From positions 1 through 64,000 of the forward strand of contig JAWXCP010000002.1 of NCBI GenBank assembly GCA_034408685.1: DNA of 64,000 nucleotides, written 5' to 3'. A program made the translations under genes and the position numbers. Positions 52,304-61,436 of the stretch are shown here, in pieces. Position 1 is the first letter of the stretch, and each line of letters begins with the position of its first letter. Below the pieces are notes generated by a model. It worked only from the letters and a program-made list of their open reading frames with translations, did no database searches and was not told where the DNA came from. The stretch is from JANXVY01 sp034408685 (GTDB lineage Bacteria > Pseudomonadota > Alphaproteobacteria > Rhizobiales > Hyphomicrobiaceae).

Positions 52304-53086
52304 TCAAAACAGAAATTGTTCCGATAGCACCCGCTCGTCGAGCGAATGGTCAGGATCGCACATCAAATAGAGTTCGATATGGCGCGCGTTCTCGATTTCG
52401 ACGCGCACGACAGAGCGTGTTTCGGCGTGGTCGGCGACAGCACTGACGGGACGCTTACCAGCTTCGATGACGTCGAAAGCGATCTTGGCTTTGTTCGGCA
52501 ATAGCGCGCCGCGCCACCGGCGCGGACGGAACGGCGAGATCGGGGTCAAAGCAAGCAATGGCGCATCGATCGGCACGATCGGTCCGTGAGCCGAAAGGTT
52601 GTAGGCCGTCGACCCGGCCGGCGTCGCAACGAGGGCGCCATCGCAGATCAATTCGGCGACGCGGACCGTGCCATCGATCGAGATCCGAAGTTTTGCAGCC
52701 TGCGCTGTCTCGCGGAATAGCGACACCTCGTTGATCGCCAACGCCTTGTGCGCTTTGCCGGCGCGGTCATACGCGATCATCGACAGCGGATTGATATGGC
52801 TGATCTCGGCGTTGGCGAGACGCGCGTAGAGGTCATCTTCGCGATACTCGTTCATCAAGAATCCGACCGAACCGCAGTTCATGCCAAAGATCGGGATCTG
52901 ATCGTTCATATACTTGTGGAGCGTCTGGAGTATCAGGCCGTCGCCGCCCAGCGCAACAATGGCGTCGGCCGCGCGCGCGGGGCGGTCCCCGTAGCGGCGT
53001 GTCAGCGCCACCAGCGCGGACTGCCCTTCGGGCGTATCACTCGCGACGAATGCGATCCGCTCGAACGGCGGGGTCAGCTTTGCCAT
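52304..53086 (-). CDS. nadK: NAD kinase
   Basis: This 260-aa enzyme phosphorylates NAD to NADP. It has the GGDG motif (ALGGDGLILQTL), the NCGSVGFLMNE segment and the nucleotide-binding TPAGSTAYNLSAHGPIV. Length and N-terminus (IAFVASDTPEGQ) are normal for alphaproteobacterial NadK. It is divergent from cutA. Confidence 0.95.
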   Translation of the reverse strand: MAKLTPPFERIAFVASDTPEGQSALVALTRRYGDRPARAADAIVALGGDGLILQTLHKYMNDQIPIFGMNCGSVGFLMNEYREDDLYARLANAEISHINPLSMIAYDRAGKAHKALAINEVSLFRETAQAAKLRISIDGTVRVAELICDGALVATPAGSTAYNLSAHGPIVPIDAPLLALTPISPFRPRRWRGALLPNKAKIAFDVIEAGKRPVSAVADHAETRSVVRVEIENARHIELYLMCDPDHSLDERVLSEQFLF

Positions 53087-53159
53087 AGTGCCTCATCCTC
53101 GGACGAACCGGAACGCATCCATGCCACAACCATCTCAGCAATCAATCGGCGGTCTCACG

Positions 53160-53507
53160 ATGAGCGGTGATGGCGCGAGCATGATCTTTACGACGTTTCC
53201 GTCGATCGAGGCGGCGCGCGAGGTAGCCCGCGCTCTGGTCGAGGCGAAGTTGGCTGCGTGTGTCAACATCATCCCTGCTGTCGTTTCGATCTACCGCTGG
53301 GATGGCGCCGTCTGCGAAGACGCCGAGGTCGCGGCGCTAATCAAAACCCGGCGGGAACTCGTAGCCGACGTGATGATGGCGATTGCCGCGCGCCATCCGT
53401 ATGCCACGCCCGCATTGGTCGCCTACGATATTGCGACGGGCTCGCACGATTACCTAAACTGGATCGTGTCCAGTACGGCTCAACCGACTATTCTCAGCCC
53501 AAGTTAG
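53160..53507 (+). CDS. cutA: divalent-cation tolerance protein CutA
   Basis: This protein of about 115 residues has the CutA fold: MIFTTFPSIEAAREVARALVEAKLAACVNI, then SIYRWDGAVCEDAEVAALIKTR and YATPALVAYDIATGSHDYLNWI. CutA forms trimers with a PII-like fold and is linked to copper tolerance in some bacteria. Starts at 53160 (shown), 53121 and 53181 are all possible; the frame is open from 53088. Confidence 0.92.
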   Translation: MSGDGASMIFTTFPSIEAAREVARALVEAKLAACVNIIPAVVSIYRWDGAVCEDAEVAALIKTRRELVADVMMAIAARHPYATPALVAYDIATGSHDYLNWIVSSTAQPTILSPS

Positions 53508-53552
53508 CAGGGCGAAGAAATCGGCACGCTGCGGTGATCGCAAAACGGTGGG

Positions 53553-54848
53553 TCAATAGCCAAACGACTGATTATTGAACAGCCCGTAGAACCCGTAAGA
53601 CGGGCGCGGGCGTCGGCGCGGAGCGCTCGCCTGTCGCTGTGCCCTATCGCTACTGGCTGATGGCCCCCGCCGGGTCGTGGCCGTCCGGCGTGGCGCTGGC
53701 CGATTTGAGCGCGTTGTCTGGCCCCCTACAGCTGCATCCGACGTTTCCGCGGTAAGTTGCGGCTTATCGGTCGCGACCGTGGATGCGTCGGGCGCGGTCG
53801 ATGCGGGATCGCGCGGTTCGGTTCGAGCGGCTTTTGCCGTGCGGACCCCGTCCGGCCTGCCTATCGGCTTGGCCAGGTGATCTGTCGGCTTGGCCGGGTG
53901 ATCTGTTGCGGAAACCGCAAGAGGCGGGGCAACCGGCCCACCAATGGACATGCGGCCTGGAAGCGGTCGGACTGCTGGTGTGGCTTTCGCTACAGATACG
54001 GGCGCTATTGCTGGCGCCGTTGCCGTTGCTGGCGCCGTTGCCGTTGCTGGCGCCGGTGCAGACGGGGTGGTTTCGGTAGCGATCTTTGCGGGCCATCGTT
54101 TGACAAGTTGGGGCACTGGCACAGCTATCGACGGCGCGACTTGAGCGCCAGCGAGTACTGCTGTTGCGGCTGCGGCTGCCGTGTCAGGGGCCGAATATGT
54201 CGTCTTCAACTTGCCCCCGGCAGATTGGGCCTGGACGGTCGATGGCGCGCAACGACCATTGGAGTTGGCCGCTTGCCCGCCGGGACAAGCAACGCCGCAG
54301 GCAGGCCCAACGTGGCCTTTGACCAGGGCCAACAGAATGTCGTCGGGGTTGTCATGGGGCAGTCGAGCATTGACCTTGGCCAGAAAGGCGATCATCGCGG
54401 TTTTTGAAGCGCTGTTCCAATCCCCGTCGGCCGTGTCGTCGAAACAGCCGACCCGTATCAGTTCGTGCTGGATTTGCGAGGCGAGGTTCACGCGCTGCTC
54501 GTCGGTGGCACCGCGAGACGACGCGAGCTGGACAGACGAGGCTTGCGAAGCAAGGCGGGTTTGAGCGGCCCACGGCGTGATCGATGCCTTGACCGCTGGG
54601 TCGGCAAAGCCAGCGACGTCGGGTGCCTTAGCGCTCATGCCGGATGGAATTTTAGATGTTTGGCTCCCGGAAGGCTGGCGAATGCCGGGCTCGATCGACA
54701 GACTGGCGGCACCACGAGCGCTCACTGGAAGTGAGGCGACCCACGACGACGCCACGTTTGCATCGCGTGAGTTTAACGGAATGAGCACAGCTGCCGCGCC
54801 AATGGCGGCGCCAATCGTCGTAATGAAAAGTACGGTCGATAAACGCAT
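53553..54848 (-). CDS. exported protein with a peptidoglycan-binding-like domain and low-complexity tail
   Basis: This 431-aa protein has an N-terminal hydrophobic segment (MRLSTVLFITTIGAAIGAAAV) that is a membrane anchor or signal. Residues about 120-200 hold IQHELIRVGCFDDTADGDWN and GHVGPACGVACPGG, resembling a peptidoglycan-binding-like domain seen in Rhizobiales envelope proteins. The second half is Pro/Ala/Thr/Arg-rich with an 18-bp tandem repeat (54008-54058) encoding ATATAP copies. The basic C-terminal end might contact DNA or cell wall. The function is unknown. Confidence 0.7.
   Translation of the reverse strand: MRLSTVLFITTIGAAIGAAAVLIPLNSRDANVASSWVASLPVSARGAASLSIEPGIRQPSGSQTSKIPSGMSAKAPDVAGFADPAVKASITPWAAQTRLASQASSVQLASSRGATDEQRVNLASQIQHELIRVGCFDDTADGDWNSASKTAMIAFLAKVNARLPHDNPDDILLALVKGHVGPACGVACPGGQAANSNGRCAPSTVQAQSAGGKLKTTYSAPDTAAAAATAVLAGAQVAPSIAVPVPQLVKRWPAKIATETTPSAPAPATATAPATATAPAIAPVSVAKATPAVRPLPGRMSIGGPVAPPLAVSATDHPAKPTDHLAKPIGRPDGVRTAKAARTEPRDPASTAPDASTVATDKPQLTAETSDAAVGGQTTRSNRPAPRRTATTRRGPSASSDRAQRQASAPRRRPRPSYGFYGLFNNQSFGY
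54008..54058. repeat. 18-bp in-frame tandem repeat (2.8 units)
   Basis: The unit TTGCTGGCGCCGTTGCCG is repeated at 54008-54025 and 54026-54043, with a partial third. On the minus strand it encodes ATATAP-like repeats in the envelope protein. Confidence 0.75.
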
Positions 54849-55614
54849 GACGAATTCCTACAACGCGAACGTGACGTCTGACGCTCACCGACCGGCAACG
54901 AAACGGGACGAACGAACGGGCCAAATGCGGTAGCGCTGCCCGGCGCACTGCGAAAAGTGATCTGTGCTCAGTATAGCGCCCAACGCTTCCGCGACAATCG
55001 TAACCATACTGCGTTTCCATACACGCAGCGACGCCAAGCGACAACGTCGGTGTCGGCGAAGGTGATGTTGGCCCTAACATCGGATGATCCCAAAAAGCTC
55101 GGGGCTGTGGACATCGGCGCCTACTCATGGGGACAACTCTGGAAATGCAGGGTTCGGAGTTATCTCGAAGTGGGCCGTGGCCGTCACGCAACACACGCTC
55201 TGGATCGCGTTAGAGTTGCCGGTGATGCGGCCTACGCACCTGATTCCCCTTAGCGAATCCAAGTGAATCAGTTAGGTCATGAGGCGAGGGAGTTTATTTG
55301 CGTCTGTTTCTTGCGTCCCTGGTGTGTCTTCCAGGTTATGCACAGGCTCAATGCCGAGCGGCGGTCGGGGCTGTGAATAACGTCGGAAGATAGGCCTGGA
55401 TGCACGGTCCCGTATCTTGGTTGGCCTGCCGTCTGGTTCGCCACTCATTCCTTTGGGGGGAATGGTGGATGCTCACGAACTACTGCGTCGTGCCGCCGTG
55501 ATCGTTTGTCGTTGGATCGACCAAGCAGTGATCCTCAGTTCGAGTGGTACACAATAAGAATAAGGCCGACTTTGTTCCGGCGTACCGTTCGGCCCATCTC
55601 AATGGAGAGGGCTT
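54849..55614. other. intergenic region (766 bp) with two DnaA-box-like sites
   Basis: No coding frame is convincing on either strand, although the GC content and length would allow one. It contains two sequences matching TTATNCACA in opposite orientation at 55336-55344 (TTATGCACA) and 55372-55380 (reverse TTATTCACA), and a TTTGGGGGGAATGG segment at 55452-55465. It is upstream of the membrane/winged-helix gene and probably includes its promoter. Confidence 0.5.
55336..55380. promoter_or_regulatory. pair of DnaA-box-like sites in inverted orientation
   Basis: TTATGCACA (55336-55344) and, on the other strand, TTATTCACA (55372-55380) both match the consensus TTATNCACA. They are separated by 27 bp. 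Two matches alone do not show an origin; no AT-rich unwinding element or further boxes were found. Confidence 0.4.
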
Positions 55615-56907
55615 ATGAGACACGTCTTAGGCGTGTTAGGGGTCATGGCAGCAAGCGTCCTGCTCGCTGTCTCAGCCGCTATGAACTGGCAGTTTGGCTT
55701 CAATATGGGCCGAACTCCATTCGACGGGCAGATCTACGGTGCAGCCAGCGCTGCCGCAGACTGTATGAAGGCGCTTGTTCCATTCTTCTTTTTCGCCGCG
55801 TGGCGTAATAGAATGTGGGCACAAGCTGGAGCATCCGCGCTGGTTTGGGCTGTCGTCACGGCATACTCGCTGACGTCTGCCTTAGGTCACGCCGCTCTCA
55901 ATCGTGCTGACACCACAGGTGCCCGCTCGGTTCAAACCCAGTCCTACCAAGACGTTCGCGCCGATGTGAAGCGAGCCCAAGACCAGCTGTCTTGGATCCC
56001 TCAGCATCGTCCGGCCGCCACGGTCCAGGGCGAAATCGATGGCGTAAAAAACAGCCGCGCTTGGGGTTGGTCAGCTGCCTGTTCGAAGGTTGATGGCAAG
56101 GCCGAGCGTTTGGTTTGTGATCGGTACCACGCGTTACAGGCTGAGCTTGGCTCGGCGCAACAGGCCAGCGTTCTCGAGAAGCGGATTGCTGATTTGCAGT
56201 CGAAGGTCGATGCTCAAGGTGGCTTACACCACGGCTCGGCTGACTCAGATCCACAAGCTGCCGTCTTGACGGCTCTGTTAGCGAAAGTGTTCCCTGGCGT
56301 TCAGAAGGCCGACGTGCAGACCATGATGACGGTCTTCGTTGCCTTGCTGCTCGAGGTCGGTTCTGGCCTCGGAATGTATATTGCATTTAGTCAATGGCGT
56401 ATCCACGACGTCCGGGCTCCGTCGGCACCGCGCATCATGCCGGTTGCTGCAACGCCACTCCCGGCGATCAACACCGCTGCGGTAGCGGTGGCGGCCCATC
56501 AGGCCGTGCAGCAGATTGCTGCAAAACCGCGTTCTGGTGCAAACGACAATCGTGTCGGTCAGCCAGCTTCCCTCGCGGCCCCGTCTGCCCCCCAAGTTGT
56601 GGCAGCGTCGGCTCAAAGGATGATCGCTCCTGAGACGGACGTGGAGCGGTTCTACAAGGAGAATATTAAAGTTACGGACGGTTCTAGTCTTACTGCAACG
56701 GAACTCTATGAGGATTACTGTGATTGGTGTGAGGCAAAGAACAAGGAGCCACTAGCACTGCCGACTTTTGGACGCGCGTTCGGTGAACTCGGCGTCAAGA
56801 AGGAGAAGATCGCAGGCCGCATTCGGTACATTGGCATCGCGCTGAAGTCCGAGCATGAGTTCCGGGAGGATAAGAAACCGCCCGTCTTCGACGTCAAGGC
56901 TGCTTGA
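55615..56907 (+). CDS. membrane protein with C-terminal primase-type winged helix
   Basis: This 430-aa protein has three N-terminal membrane helices (about residues 4-24, 45-63 and 72-92), a soluble region (about 97-235), a fourth helix (about 238-262, VQTMMTVFVALLLEVGSGLG) and a cytoplasmic part. Residues 340-410 (ETDVERFYKENIKVTDGSSL, TATELYEDYCDWCEAKNKEP, LALPTFGRAFGELGVKKEKI) match the winged-helix region found at the C-terminus of phage and plasmid D5-type primases. Similar combinations occur on mobile DNA of Rhizobiales. The function is unknown; DNA binding at the membrane is an inference. Confidence 0.8.
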   Translation: MRHVLGVLGVMAASVLLAVSAAMNWQFGFNMGRTPFDGQIYGAASAAADCMKALVPFFFFAAWRNRMWAQAGASALVWAVVTAYSLTSALGHAALNRADTTGARSVQTQSYQDVRADVKRAQDQLSWIPQHRPAATVQGEIDGVKNSRAWGWSAACSKVDGKAERLVCDRYHALQAELGSAQQASVLEKRIADLQSKVDAQGGLHHGSADSDPQAAVLTALLAKVFPGVQKADVQTMMTVFVALLLEVGSGLGMYIAFSQWRIHDVRAPSAPRIMPVAATPLPAINTAAVAVAAHQAVQQIAAKPRSGANDNRVGQPASLAAPSAPQVVAASAQRMIAPETDVERFYKENIKVTDGSSLTATELYEDYCDWCEAKNKEPLALPTFGRAFGELGVKKEKIAGRIRYIGIALKSEHEFREDKKPPVFDVKAA

Positions 56908-56924
56908 AAGCAGCTTCCAGGACG

Positions 56925-56953
56925 AAAGGCCGCTCGCAAGAGCGGCCTTTTTT
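56925..56953 (+). terminator. rho-independent terminator
   Basis: The stem AAAGGCCGCTC / GAGCGGCCTTT with loop GCAA is followed by further T residues. It closes the transcript of the membrane/winged-helix gene. Confidence 0.92.
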
Positions 56954-57177
56954 CGTTTCTGGATCGTGATGGTCGCTTGTTGTGCTCCTCGCTTTTCCTC
57001 CGACTGCCGACGCCAGAGAGCGACGCCAGTCGCAAGCGCTGTGCTTGAATAAACATAGCAAAATTCGATGTGTTGCTGGAATGCAGGGTTGGATTCTCCC
57101 GCCGGTCTGGACTACACTTTCGGCTAATGCGGCACAGACCGCGTCGAACGGCCAATGAATTGGGAGGACGGGAAAGT

Positions 57178-57678
57178 ATGCTCAAGGCACTCGTTATTGA
57201 TCCGGTGAAGTGTACGGGCTGCAAGCAGTGCGAAATGGCGTGCTCGTATGAGAACGAGAACGAGTTCAACGCCTCGAAATCTCGCATCCGCGTGTTTGAC
57301 TTCCACACCGACGCGAAATTCGTCCCCTACACCTGCACGCAGTGCGCCGAGGCGTGGTGCCAGCAAGCGTGCCCCGTCAACGCAATCACGACCGACGCCG
57401 CAACTGGCGTGAAGGTCGTGCACGAAAATATCTGCGTCGGCTGCAAAGTCTGCACGATTGCGTGCCCGTTCGGCACCGTGAACTACAACGCATCGACCGG
57501 TAAGGTCATCAAATGCGACTTGTGCCAGGGTAATCCGGCGTGTGCCGACGCCTGCCCGACCGGCGCCATCACGTTCCAGGATATCGAGCAGACAGGCTAC
57601 GACAAGATGAAGCTGTGGGCAGCAAAGACCGCACAGGCAGACAAAGCCGGCCCGAACGCACCCGTTGCCAAGCATTGA
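57178..57678 (+). CDS. aorA: ferredoxin-like four-[4Fe-4S] subunit of tungsten aldehyde oxidoreductase (AorA-like)
   Basis: This 166-aa protein has sixteen cysteines in four [4Fe-4S] motifs: CTGCKQCEMAC, CTQCAEAWCQQACP, CVGCKVCTIACP and CDLCQGNPACADACP. It is the electron-transfer subunit encoded directly before the tungsten subunit. The start at 57178 follows GGGAGG at about 57163. It corresponds to AorA of the Aromatoleum AOR enzyme by length and cluster count. The terminator at 56953 separates it from the upstream gene, so an aor promoter must lie between. Confidence 0.9.
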   Translation: MLKALVIDPVKCTGCKQCEMACSYENENEFNASKSRIRVFDFHTDAKFVPYTCTQCAEAWCQQACPVNAITTDAATGVKVVHENICVGCKVCTIACPFGTVNYNASTGKVIKCDLCQGNPACADACPTGAITFQDIEQTGYDKMKLWAAKTAQADKAGPNAPVAKH

Positions 57679-57825
57679 TCGCCCTGTCGTTACCGCTCGA
57701 GGCGGCAGAGCTGGTCTCTGGCGACCCGACGACCGGCGATGAAATGACGAGACGATAATAAATTTGAAGGCCGTCGGCGCGACCATCATGTCCGCGCAAT
57801 CCGGCCGAGCCAATAGGAGACCCCA

Positions 57826-59673
57826 ATGGGTTGGACTGGTAAGATCCTCCGCATCGACCTCACCAAGCGCAAAGTGACGTCTGAGCCGCTGAATAAAGAC
57901 TGGGCGCAGAAGTACATTGGCCAGCGCGGCTTAGCGTCGAAGTACCTCGTCGAGGAGGTCGACCCGAAGTGCGACCCGCTCGGGCCAGACAACAAGATTA
58001 TTTTCGCCACCGGGCCGCTGACCGGCACGTCGGCTTCGACCGGCGGTCGTTATTCGGTGATCACCAAGGGCGCATTGACCAACGCTATCGCGTGCTCGAA
58101 CTCGGGCGGTTACTGGGGGCCAGAACTCAAGTTTGCCGGTTGGGATATGGTGATCCTGGAGGGCCAAGCGTCGAGCCCGGTCTATATCACGATCTTTGAC
58201 GACAAGGTCGAGTTGCACGATGCTGGCGAACTGTGGGGCAAGTCGGTTTGGCACGCCGATGAGTGGCTGAAAACGCGCCATCAGGATCCGATGCTGCACG
58301 TCGCTGCCATCGGGATCGCTGGTGAAAAGCAAGTGCTCTACGCTGGCATCGTCAACGATCTTCACCGGGCCGCTGGTCGTTCAGGCGTCGGCGCCGTGCT
58401 GGGCTCAAAGAACGTCAAGGCGATCGCGGTTCGTGGCACCGGAGGCGTCAAGGTCCGCGACGGCAAGACGTTCTTGAAGGCTACCAACGATGCCAAGAAG
58501 GTCCTCCAACAGAACGCGGTCACCGGGCAGGGTCTGCCAACCTATGGCACTCAGGTGCTGATGAACGTGATCAACGAGGCGGGCGCCATGCCAACGCGCA
58601 ACTCGCGCGACGTGCAGTTCGAGGGCGCACACGACATCTCGGCAGAAGCCATGGCGACGCCGCGCAAGTCCGACGGCAAGGCCAACCTCGTGACGAACCA
58701 AGCCTGCTTTGGTTGTACGATTGCATGCGGGCGCATCTCGAAGATCGACGAGAACCACTTCACCGTCAAAAACAAGCCTGAATACTGGCACGCCTCGGGC
58801 GGCCTTGAGTACGAGGCGGCATGGGCGCTCGGGTCTAACACAGGCGTAAAGGACCTCGAAGCGCTGACCTACGTCAACTTCATCTGTAACGAGCAGGCGA
58901 TCGATCCGATCTCGTTTGGCGCCACCGTCTCGGCGGCGATGGAGCTTTACGAACTCGGCTTGATCAATAAGGAAACCACAGGCGGTATCGACCTCAAGTT
59001 TGGGTCTGCCGAAGCGCTGGTGGCGTGCGTTGAACTCACCGGTAAAGGCGAAGGTTTCGGTAAGGAATTGGGCCTTGGTTCAGCGCGTCTGACGGCTAAG
59101 TACGGCCGTCCCGATTTGTCGATGACGGTCAAGGGCCAGGAATTCCCGGCCTACGACGCGCGCGGCATCCAGGGCATGGGGTTAACCTATGCAACGTCGA
59201 ACCGCGGTGCCTGCCATCTGCGCTCCTACACCGTGTCGTCGGAAATTCTCGGCATCCCCGAGAAGACCGATCCATTGACGACCAAGGGCAAACCGGCCCT
59301 CGTCATGGCCTTCCAGGATGCGACGGCGGCCGTCGATAGCGCTGGAATTTGCGTGTTCACGACGTTTGCCTGGACGTTGAACGACATCGCGCCGCAGCTC
59401 GACGCGGCCATCGAAGGCGGCTGGAATCCTGACAAGATGATGGAAGCTGGCGCGCGCATTTGGAACATGGAACGCATGTTCAACTTGCGCGCTGGCTTCA
59501 CCGCCAAGGACGACATGCTGCCGCCGCGCCTCCTCAACGAAGCGGCGCAAAGCGGGCCAGCCAAGGGGCTGGTCAACGGCTTGAAGGAAATGCTGCCGGA
59601 ATACTATCAGCTGCGCGGTTGGACGGCCGAAGGCGTGCCAACCAACGAGACGGTCGCAAAGATGGCATTCTGA
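57826..59673 (+). CDS. aorB: tungsten-dependent aldehyde:ferredoxin oxidoreductase (AorB-like)
   Basis: This 615-aa enzyme oxidises aldehydes to acids, and related enzymes can run in reverse. It has the N-terminal tungstopterin domain (TGPLTGTSASTGGRYSVITK, GYWGPELKFAGWD, GRSGVGAVLGSKNVKAIAVR). The [4Fe-4S] ligands are CFGCTIACGR and a further cysteine in AGICVFTTF. Length matches bacterial AORs such as that of Aromatoleum. It follows aorA after 147 bp; aorC follows after 165 bp containing an inverted repeat. The cofactor would be tungsten; molybdenum is not excluded. Confidence 0.94.
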   Translation: MGWTGKILRIDLTKRKVTSEPLNKDWAQKYIGQRGLASKYLVEEVDPKCDPLGPDNKIIFATGPLTGTSASTGGRYSVITKGALTNAIACSNSGGYWGPELKFAGWDMVILEGQASSPVYITIFDDKVELHDAGELWGKSVWHADEWLKTRHQDPMLHVAAIGIAGEKQVLYAGIVNDLHRAAGRSGVGAVLGSKNVKAIAVRGTGGVKVRDGKTFLKATNDAKKVLQQNAVTGQGLPTYGTQVLMNVINEAGAMPTRNSRDVQFEGAHDISAEAMATPRKSDGKANLVTNQACFGCTIACGRISKIDENHFTVKNKPEYWHASGGLEYEAAWALGSNTGVKDLEALTYVNFICNEQAIDPISFGATVSAAMELYELGLINKETTGGIDLKFGSAEALVACVELTGKGEGFGKELGLGSARLTAKYGRPDLSMTVKGQEFPAYDARGIQGMGLTYATSNRGACHLRSYTVSSEILGIPEKTDPLTTKGKPALVMAFQDATAAVDSAGICVFTTFAWTLNDIAPQLDAAIEGGWNPDKMMEAGARIWNMERMFNLRAGFTAKDDMLPPRLLNEAAQSGPAKGLVNGLKEMLPEYYQLRGWTAEGVPTNETVAKMAF

Positions 59674-59704
59674 GTAAGACGCTTGCCCGTGGGTCGAGCG
59701 TCTC

Positions 59705-59809
59705 GCGAATGGGGAGTAGCGAATGGCAATTTGGGGCAACTCGTCTCGTTTTGCTGCTCGCACTTTGGGTTGGTCTGACGAAGCTCACCATTTGCTACTC
59801 GCTATTCGC
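59705..59809. repeat. imperfect inverted repeat between aorB and aorC
   Basis: The sequence GCGAATGGGGAGTAGCGAAT at 59705-59724 is matched in reverse complement by GCGAATAGCGAGTAGCAAAT at 59809-59790. The arms extend to about 25 bp with about six mismatches and flank a 55-bp loop. The unit GCGAATAGCGA recurs within the right arm. It may be a mobile or palindromic element, or a hairpin in the aor mRNA. Confidence 0.6.
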
Positions 59810-59838
59810 TATTCGCCCTTCTTTCGTGCGGAGCACAT

Positions 59839-61152
59839 ATGAACTACGTCATCCTGGGTGCCGGACCGGCCGGTGTCACGGCAGCCGAGACCATCCGCAG
59901 CATCGACCGCAAAAGTGGCATCACGCTGGTCGGTGGCGAGCCAGAGCCGCCCTATTCACGCATGGCCATCCCGTATCTGTTGCACGGGGCGGTCGGCGAG
60001 CACGGAACGTATCTCCGCCAGGATGACGCGCATTACACCAAGCTCAACATCACCTACGTCACGGGCAAAGCTGGTGGCGTCGATACGCGTCAAAAGCGGG
60101 TGTTCCTGTCTGGCGGCGACGCATTGCCCTATGACAAACTGTTGATTGCGACGGGGGCGTCTCCGCTTATCCCACGCGTGCCCGGTGCAAACCTGCCCGG
60201 CGTGCATTGTTGCTGGACGCTGCCGGACGCCCGCGAAATTCTGAAGCTTGCCGATAAAGGCTCGCCCGTCGTGCTGGTCGGAGCCGGCTTCATCGGCTCG
60301 ATCGTGCTCGAAGCACTGCACCAGCGCGGCTGTGCGATCACGCTTGTCGAAATCGCACCGCGCATGGTCGCTCGCATGATGGATGAGACGGCCGGCGGCA
60401 TGCTCGGACGCTGGAGCCGTGCCAAAGGCATCGATGTCCGCACCAGCATCAAGGTCGAGCGCATCGACCAGCTTAGCGCCCCGCTTGCGAACGGGGCAAC
60501 GCTTGAGGTTGGTCTGTCCGATGGCGCGAAGGTGCCAGCCAAACTGGTCGTGCTGGCGGCTGGCGTCCGCTCAAACGTCGGCTTTCTGGTTGGCTCCGGT
60601 ATCGAGGTCGGACAGGGCATCCGCGTCGACGACACGCTGCAAACCTCGGTCGCCGACGTCTACGCTGCGGGCGACTGCTGCCAGGGCATCGACATCTCGA
60701 CCGGCAAACCTGACATGCTGGCCATTCAACCCGTCGCTGTGGAGCACGGCCGCATTGCCGGGCAGAACATGGCCGGGCGGCGTACCCCGCACCGCGGCTC
60801 GCTCAACATGAACGTGCTCGATACCATGGGGTTGATCTCGTCATCGTTCGGCCTGTGGCAGGGCTCGCCACAAGGGGAGACCGCAAAGTTGATCGACGAG
60901 GACAACTTCAAATACCTGAAGCTCGAATTCCTCGGCAGCAAGCTGATCGGTGCACAATGTGTCGGCATGACGGATCATGTCGGCATGTTGCGCGGCCTGA
61001 TCCAGACCGAGCTCGACCTCGGCGTGTGGAAGACGCGCCTGATGGAAACGCCCGAGCGGCTGCGTGAAGCCTACGTTGATCTGACGCAGAACGGCTCGTC
61101 GATGGGCGCCCAACGGCAACGGGTCAAGGCGCCGATCGTCAAGGCCGCGTGA
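59839..61152 (+). CDS. aorC: FAD-dependent oxidoreductase subunit (AorC-like)
   Basis: This 437-aa flavoprotein has the N-terminal dinucleotide motif GAGPAGVTAAETI, the second nucleotide motif VLVGAGFIGSIVLEAL (about residues 154-169), and the FAD motif VYAAGDCCQGID. It matches NADH-type reductases and AorC of bacterial AORs, transferring electrons between NAD and the AorA clusters. The last bases overlap the next start (61149-61152), so aorD is translationally coupled. Confidence 0.92.
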   Translation: MNYVILGAGPAGVTAAETIRSIDRKSGITLVGGEPEPPYSRMAIPYLLHGAVGEHGTYLRQDDAHYTKLNITYVTGKAGGVDTRQKRVFLSGGDALPYDKLLIATGASPLIPRVPGANLPGVHCCWTLPDAREILKLADKGSPVVLVGAGFIGSIVLEALHQRGCAITLVEIAPRMVARMMDETAGGMLGRWSRAKGIDVRTSIKVERIDQLSAPLANGATLEVGLSDGAKVPAKLVVLAAGVRSNVGFLVGSGIEVGQGIRVDDTLQTSVADVYAAGDCCQGIDISTGKPDMLAIQPVAVEHGRIAGQNMAGRRTPHRGSLNMNVLDTMGLISSSFGLWQGSPQGETAKLIDEDNFKYLKLEFLGSKLIGAQCVGMTDHVGMLRGLIQTELDLGVWKTRLMETPERLREAYVDLTQNGSSMGAQRQRVKAPIVKAA

Positions 61153-61436
61153 GGTATGAGGAAGGCTGTTTGAGTATTGCGCCCATGCAGGTCACGCTGA
61201 AACTCTTCGCCTCGCTCGGTGTTCATTTGCCAGCGGGTGCCGAACGCAACCAAGCCGACGTTGCCGTCGCCGATGGCACCACGGTGTGGGGTTTGCTCGA
61301 TGCCCACAACGTCCCGCGCGGCTCGTGCCATCTGGTCCTGCTCAACGGCCATTTCCAAGCCCCGGCCGTGCGCGATACCACTGTGCTACAGCCCGGCGAC
61401 GCGGTCGCTGTCTGGCCGCCGGTGGCTGGCGGCTGA
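61149..61436 (+). CDS. MoaD/ThiS-like ubiquitin-fold protein
   Basis: This protein of 95 residues (84 or fewer if a later start is used; ATG 61185 gives MQVTLKLFASL) has the beta-grasp pattern MQVTLKLFASLGVHLPAGAE and ends in PPVAGG, a diglycine needed for thiocarboxylate formation. MoaD-like proteins carry sulfur for tungstopterin or molybdopterin assembly. Its position after aorC suggests a dedicated pterin cofactor maturation role. It overlaps the next start by one base. Confidence 0.87.
   Translation: MRYEEGCLSIAPMQVTLKLFASLGVHLPAGAERNQADVAVADGTTVWGLLDAHNVPRGSCHLVLLNGHFQAPAVRDTTVLQPGDAVAVWPPVAGG

Noticed and set aside
55084..55266. Short plus-strand frame in the 766-bp gap
   Set aside because: It has no homology, no ribosome-binding site and poor codon bias.
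54849..55614. Chromosomal replication origin (oriC)
   Set aside because: Only two DnaA-box-like sites were found, with no AT-rich unwinding element and no hemE, dnaA or parAB genes nearby.
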